Positions 60,591-64,000 of a stretch of DNA of 64,000 nt are shown piece by piece. Each line of letters starts with the position of its first letter. Position 1 is the stretch's first letter. A program made the translations under genes and the position numbers. Source of the DNA: G965202665 sp965243835 (GTDB lineage Bacteria > Actinomycetota > Acidimicrobiia > Spongiisociales > Spongiisociaceae); NCBI GenBank assembly GCA_965243835.1, contig OZ251578.1, positions 2,976,001 to 3,040,000 of the forward strand. Direction: 5' to 3'. The notes under the pieces are model-generated. The model was not told the origin of the DNA. It was given only the letters and a program-made list of their open reading frames with translations, and ran no database searches.

Positions 60591-61635
60591 TGTTCTCCTC
60601 CATGCGGGCCGCGATCCGCCGCACTTCTTCGGCGCGGGAAACATCGGCCACCAACACCGCATCCCCGGCGTCCACCACGATCACCCCGTCCAAACCTACT
60701 ACCGCCACCGGGCGCTCTCCGGCCCGCACCAAACTGCCGCTGACTCCTTCCAGCAGGACGTTTCCGGTTGCGGCGTTGCCCTGCGGGTCCTTGTCGGCCA
60801 ACTCCCACAAGGCGGGCCACGAACCCACATCGCTCCACCCGGCGTCCAACAGGACCATCGCCCCCCGCGCCGTGTTTTCCATTACGGCGTTGTCGATGGA
60901 CTCCGTCGGGCATAGCCGGAAGGCCTCCGGGTCCAGGAGAAAGCCGTCCGGTTGCGGGGCGGACCCGGCGTGCGCCCGGCGGACGGCGGCGGCCATTTCC
61001 GGTCGGTGGGCGGCCAGCTCCTCCAGGAAAGTCCCCGCCCGGAACAGGAAAATGCCCGCATTCCAGAAGCGGTCGCCGGCGGTCAGAAACCGGCGTGCGG
61101 TTTCCGGGTCGGGTTTTTCCAGGAACCCGCCCATGCGGTAGACGCCCGCCCGCTCGTCCAAGGGCGGTCCCGGTTTTATGTATCCGAATCCGGTTTTGGC
61201 CGAACGGGGGGCGACCCCGAAGGCGACCAGCCAACCCTGCCGGGCATGGGGGACGGCCGCGTCCGCCGTCCTCGCCCAAGCCGCCTGGTCGCGGACGAAA
61301 TGGTCGGCGGGCATAACCGCCAACACTTCGTCTTCGTCCACCGACAGGGCGGCCGCGGCTACGGCAGGGGCGGTGCCCCGACCCGCCGGTTCGGCGATGA
61401 CGGCTCGCAACGGCGTTCCCTCCCGCCGGGCCTGGTCGCGGACGGCCGCCCGGTGCTGTTCGGCGCACAACACGATCGGCGGCCCGGTGTCGGAGAGGGC
61501 GGCGGCCCGGCGCAGGGTTTCCGCCAGCAGGGTGCGGGGGCCGGTCACCGCCAAGAACGGCTTGGGACGGTCGGTCCGGGACAGCGGCCACAACCGGGTT
61601 CCCGTTCCGCCGGCCAGGATCACCGGAGTGGGCAT
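60583..61635 (-). CDS. manC: Mannose-1-phosphate guanylyltransferase
   Basis: 350 residues. The nucleotide-binding start V-I-L-A-G-G-T-G-T-R-L-W-P-L-S-R and the lysine in K-P-F-L are canonical. P-A-D-H-F-V is the metal site, and F-L-E-K-P and N-A-G-I-F-L-F follow. It makes GDP-mannose for envelope glycans. It lacks the second (isomerase) domain of bifunctional enzymes. The overlap with the acyltransferase gene suggests both serve surface polysaccharide. Confidence 0.93.
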   Translation of the reverse strand: MPTPVILAGGTGTRLWPLSRTDRPKPFLAVTGPRTLLAETLRRAAALSDTGPPIVLCAEQHRAAVRDQARREGTPLRAVIAEPAGRGTAPAVAAAALSVDEDEVLAVMPADHFVRDQAAWARTADAAVPHARQGWLVAFGVAPRSAKTGFGYIKPGPPLDERAGVYRMGGFLEKPDPETARRFLTAGDRFWNAGIFLFRAGTFLEELAAHRPEMAAAVRRAHAGSAPQPDGFLLDPEAFRLCPTESIDNAVMENTARGAMVLLDAGWSDVGSWPALWELADKDPQGNAATGNVLLEGVSGSLVRAGERPVAVVGLDGVIVVDAGDAVLVADVSRAEEVRRIAARMEENND

Positions 61636-61645
61636 CGCCGCCCGC

Positions 61646-62473
61646 CTACTCTCCCGTGAAATGCGGAGGGCGGCGCTCCCGGGCGGCGGCCACCCCTTCC
61701 GCCAGGTCGGAGGAACGCAGAAACGCGGCGCTCCACAGGGCGGCGTAGTCCAAGTCGGCGGCCACCCCGCGCTCCCGTATGGAGGCGAGGGCCTTTTTGG
61801 AGCCCCGCACCGCCGCCGGGGAGTTGGCCGCTACCTCCAAGGCGGCTTGCCGGGCGCTGGCGAAGAGGGAGTCGCGGTCCGGATACACCCGGTTGACCAG
61901 TCCTATTTCCCGGGCGTAGCGGGCATCGAAGTCCCGGCCCGTGCAGGCCAGTTCCGCGGCGTGGCCGGGGCCTACTATGTGCGGCAGACGTTGCAGGGTT
62001 CCCACGTCGGCCGTCATTCCCAGTCGGGTTTCCCGCACCGAGAAGACCGCTCCCTCCGCCGCCAGCCGCCAGTCGGCGGCGGTGATCAAGTCCAGTCCGC
62101 CGCCGATGCAGTGCCCGTGAACGGCCGCGATCACAGGTTGCGGGATGCGGACGGCGGAGCTGACGGCGTGCTGGAATTGCTTGACCGTCTGATACAACGC
62201 GAAGTTTTGCGCATACGGGTAGGCGGGGGTGCGCGGCGGGTTCAGCTCGTTGAACAGGGCCAGGTCCAGGCCGACCGTGAACGACGCCCCTCGGCCTTGC
62301 AACACCACCGCCCGCACCGCCCGGTCCCCGCCCAAGTCGTCCATCACCCGGGGGAAGTCATTCCAGAAGTCGGCTCCCAAGGCGTTGCGCTTCTCCGGCC
62401 GATTCAGCCACACCACGGCCACATAGTCGGAAACCTCCACCTCCAACACCGACGACCCGCCGCGTCCGCTCAT
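61646..62473 (-). CDS. Enoyl-CoA hydratase/isomerase family protein
   Basis: 275 residues of the crotonase fold. The oxyanion-hole regions are V-V-L-Q-G-R-G-A-S-F-T-V-G-L-D and V-H-G-H-C-I-G-G-G-L-D-L. The later R-E-T-R-L-G-M-T-A-D-V-G has an acidic residue at the catalytic position of dienoyl-CoA isomerases. So isomerase activity is as likely as hydratase. The start overlaps the upstream endonuclease stop (ATGA). Confidence 0.88.
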   Translation of the reverse strand: MSGRGGSSVLEVEVSDYVAVVWLNRPEKRNALGADFWNDFPRVMDDLGGDRAVRAVVLQGRGASFTVGLDLALFNELNPPRTPAYPYAQNFALYQTVKQFQHAVSSAVRIPQPVIAAVHGHCIGGGLDLITAADWRLAAEGAVFSVRETRLGMTADVGTLQRLPHIVGPGHAAELACTGRDFDARYAREIGLVNRVYPDRDSLFASARQAALEVAANSPAAVRGSKKALASIRERGVAADLDYAALWSAAFLRSSDLAEGVAAARERRPPHFTGE

Positions 62474-63090
62474 CACCCCTCCCCCCCGCCCGAAATCACC
62501 CGGTTGAACCGATGAGGGTCATGCCAGTAGCACCCGATGCAGGTACCACGGTATTCCCCGTTGCCTTTGATCTGCGCCCGGGAATATCCGAGCTGGGTGG
62601 CGTCGAACCTGAGGCCGGTTTCCCGGCAGGCCTTGCAGTGTTGGCGTTTGGCGCTGTTGGCCGCCTGTGAGAGAGGTTGAAAATCATCCATCGTTACCCG
62701 TCCGGGGTCGGCAAGGCGCGGATCGTCCCGGCGACCGTCGCGGTGGTCCGCTTGTATCTGTTGGCCAATGGCCAGAACCGCACAGCGTTGCGCGCCGATT
62801 TGATTCCGGATGTGATTGGGGATCGGCTTATTCACCGGCTGTTTTTTTCTGCCCTGTAGCTCGACCGCCGTAATTTTATTGGCTTCTTTATGCCGCACGA
62901 CGTTGAAATGCTTGCTGAGCGTTCCGTCTTCGCGACACCAGTCACCGCCGTTTCCAAATTGCAACCGCGCGTATTTGCCCGTGAATTCGCTAACCGGAAC
63001 CTTGCGGGAGAAGCCTTCTTGGTCGGGGCGGGCCAGTTCCAAGAATAAGGCGGGTTTGGAATTGGGTCGCGGTTGATAATTTTCAGCCAT
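62473..63090 (-). CDS. Putative HNH restriction endonuclease with C4 zinc site
   Basis: 205 residues. The HNH-type core is I-Q-A-D-H-R-D-G-R-R-D-D (Asp115-His116), Q-P-L and A-A-N-S-A-K (Asn145). A C-x2-C pair (152, 155) and another (184, 187) can hold zinc. These features resemble HNH type II endonucleases. It directly follows and overlaps a DNA methyltransferase gene, which supports an R-M pair. The target is unknown. The ATG 63090 was preferred to GTG 63096. Confidence 0.7.
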   Translation of the reverse strand: MAENYQPRPNSKPALFLELARPDQEGFSRKVPVSEFTGKYARLQFGNGGDWCREDGTLSKHFNVVRHKEANKITAVELQGRKKQPVNKPIPNHIRNQIGAQRCAVLAIGQQIQADHRDGRRDDPRLADPGRVTMDDFQPLSQAANSAKRQHCKACRETGLRFDATQLGYSRAQIKGNGEYRGTCIGCYWHDPHRFNRVISGGGEG

Positions 63091-63841
63091 GGACACGGCG
63101 GCGGGACTCCTCTACATAATGGCGGTCGATGTCGCCGCCGTAGAATTTTCGGCCAGATTCTACCGCCGCCACCGCGGTCGTGCCGGACCCTAGGAACGGG
63201 TCCACTATCAAATCGCCGGGGTTGCTGTGAACGTGTACCAGTTCGGTGAACAAATCCAGCGGTTTTTGGGTGGGGTGAATTCGGTTTCCGTTGTGGCGGG
63301 GGATGGGATACGCGTATACCCCTTTGTGGTATTCGGCGTGGAAAGTCGGTTTGCCGCCCTTGACGCCCGCTACCGCTATCTCGCGGCTGTTGGAAAGATA
63401 GGTGGACCGCATGTTCAAAGGCACGGGGTTGGTTTTCTCCCAGATCAGCAACCGCAACATTTTGAACCCGGCCGCGGTCATGGCCTCCGACAGGTGGGAA
63501 ATCTTCCAGAGGTCGTACCAGACGATGGCGGTTCCGCCTTTGCGCAAGGCGGCGAACATGCCCTGTGAAAGCGCATTCAGGTCGATGGCGGAATGATCCC
63601 ACCCGCCGAAGTCCATGCTGACCGCGAACCGCTCCACGCTGTTTTCGCCCACGTTGGCGAACCCGGTGGGGCGGCTGATGGCGTAGGGAGGGTCGGTAAG
63701 GATCAGGTCGGCCGCTCCGGGCGTCACCCCCCCCAGCAGATCGCGAAAATCGCCTTGCTTGATGAGAGCCTCCGTCCCCTGCGCCGCACCCTCCTGTGCC
63801 GTATCCAGGCGAAGAGATGGTACGGAAGCGGCGACGGTCAT
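63083..63841 (-). CDS. Site-specific DNA methyltransferase (DPPY, beta class)
   Basis: 252 residues from ATG 63841, behind GGGAAAGGG. Motif IV L-T-D-P-P-Y-A is near residue 47 and motif I V-D-P-F-L-G-S-G-T-T near 222, the beta-class order; DPPY suggests N6-adenine. H-P-T-Q-K-P precedes motif I as usual. The frame is open to an ATG at 63892, 17 codons earlier (M-S-H-P), exactly as at the methyltransferase starting at 4832. It pairs with the HNH nuclease gene that overlaps its end. Confidence 0.9.
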   Translation of the reverse strand: MTVAASVPSLRLDTAQEGAAQGTEALIKQGDFRDLLGGVTPGAADLILTDPPYAISRPTGFANVGENSVERFAVSMDFGGWDHSAIDLNALSQGMFAALRKGGTAIVWYDLWKISHLSEAMTAAGFKMLRLLIWEKTNPVPLNMRSTYLSNSREIAVAGVKGGKPTFHAEYHKGVYAYPIPRHNGNRIHPTQKPLDLFTELVHVHSNPGDLIVDPFLGSGTTAVAAVESGRKFYGGDIDRHYVEESRRRVHG

Positions 63842-63881
63842 CTTTTTCCCTTTCCCCGGTTTCGGCCCCAGCGTAGGGAAA

Positions 63882-63894
63882 GGGTGTGACATTT
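63882..63894 (-). promoter_or_regulatory. Short element shared upstream of three methyltransferase genes
   Basis: AAATGTCACACCC on the minus strand, identical to 13 bases in the two 59-bp repeat copies (ending at 4873 and 5892). Measured from its ATG to the chosen start codon the distance is 51 nt here, 51 at the gene starting 4832 and 53 at the gene starting 5849. A regulatory site or conserved start are both possible. The remaining 63895-64000 shows no gene. Confidence 0.5.
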
Positions 63895-64000
63895 ACGGCA
63901 TGCTTCCATGATGCCCGGTCCGGTAGGTCGGCGAGGCGGCATCATATTCGCAGGGTAATCCGCCGGCGGCGGACGGAGGCGGATTTTGACGTTGTTATCC

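Overview
The window is high-GC bacterial DNA and very probably actinobacterial, perhaps from the Acidimicrobiia or a related lineage. The phylum call rests on gene order. dnaA-dnaN-recF-dciA-gyrB-gyrA with DUF3566 membrane proteins after gyrA runs one way. rpmH-rnpA-yidD-yidC-jag-parA-parB runs the other way. Beyond parB lie trxA-trxB, an anti-sigma/sigma pair, a protein-kinase-like gene and pcnA, as around the mycobacterial origin. The class is a guess from style, not from a search.

Layout. 0-3.3 kb: end of a cytochrome c oxidase operon (subunits III and IV, CtaG, a cupredoxin-like lipoprotein, a membrane protein). 3.3-5.9 kb: a restriction-modification (R-M) operon with a BglII-like endonuclease and two TSPPY methyltransferases, bounded by a 59-bp direct repeat. 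5.9-16 kb: the leftward replication genes, with oriC candidates on both sides of dnaA. 16-20.3 kb: the rightward rpmH-parB operon with a perfect parS. 20.3-25 kb: thioredoxin system, ECF sigma/anti-sigma and an orphan pseudokinase. 25-26.5 kb: a C5 methyltransferase next to the headless remains of an NgoFVII-like endonuclease. 26.5-30.5 kb: xylose isomerase, xylulokinase and a histone-deacetylase-family gene. 30.5-34 kb: pcnA between two long non-coding stretches rich in repeats and hairpins. 34-38.6 kb: MaoC hydratase, acyl-CoA dehydrogenase, short SerA, a nucleotidyltransferase and an AAA_14/DUF4143 ATPase. 38.7-41.6 kb: a type IIG-like R-M gene whose 5' end carries an (AG)18 tract. 41.7-46.2 kb: an SDR, unknown genes and a ceramidase-family protein. 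46.3-50.6 kb: argCJBD. 50.6-57.4 kb: an accessory island with an AT-rich membrane protein, a sigma/Ogt pair, a small-protein cluster, a RibD-like reductase and a Trp-repeat protein. 57.5-64 kb: PhyH dioxygenase, three tRNAs, an ankyrin-bearing acyltransferase, manC, an enoyl-CoA hydratase and a fourth R-M pair.

Two themes stand out. First, R-M genes are dense: four separate loci in 64 kb, one decayed and one apparently phase-variable and out of frame as sequenced. Three of the methyltransferases share the same short element about 51-53 nt upstream of their chosen starts. Second, accessory cargo repeatedly sits beside a partial duplication of a neighbouring host gene: the DUF3566 gene, pcnA, the ribD-like gene and the sigma gene. 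That suggests a common insertion or duplication mechanism. Strong promoters at parA and argC lie so close to the start codons that leaderless mRNAs are likely, and argC also has an ARG-box-like operator.
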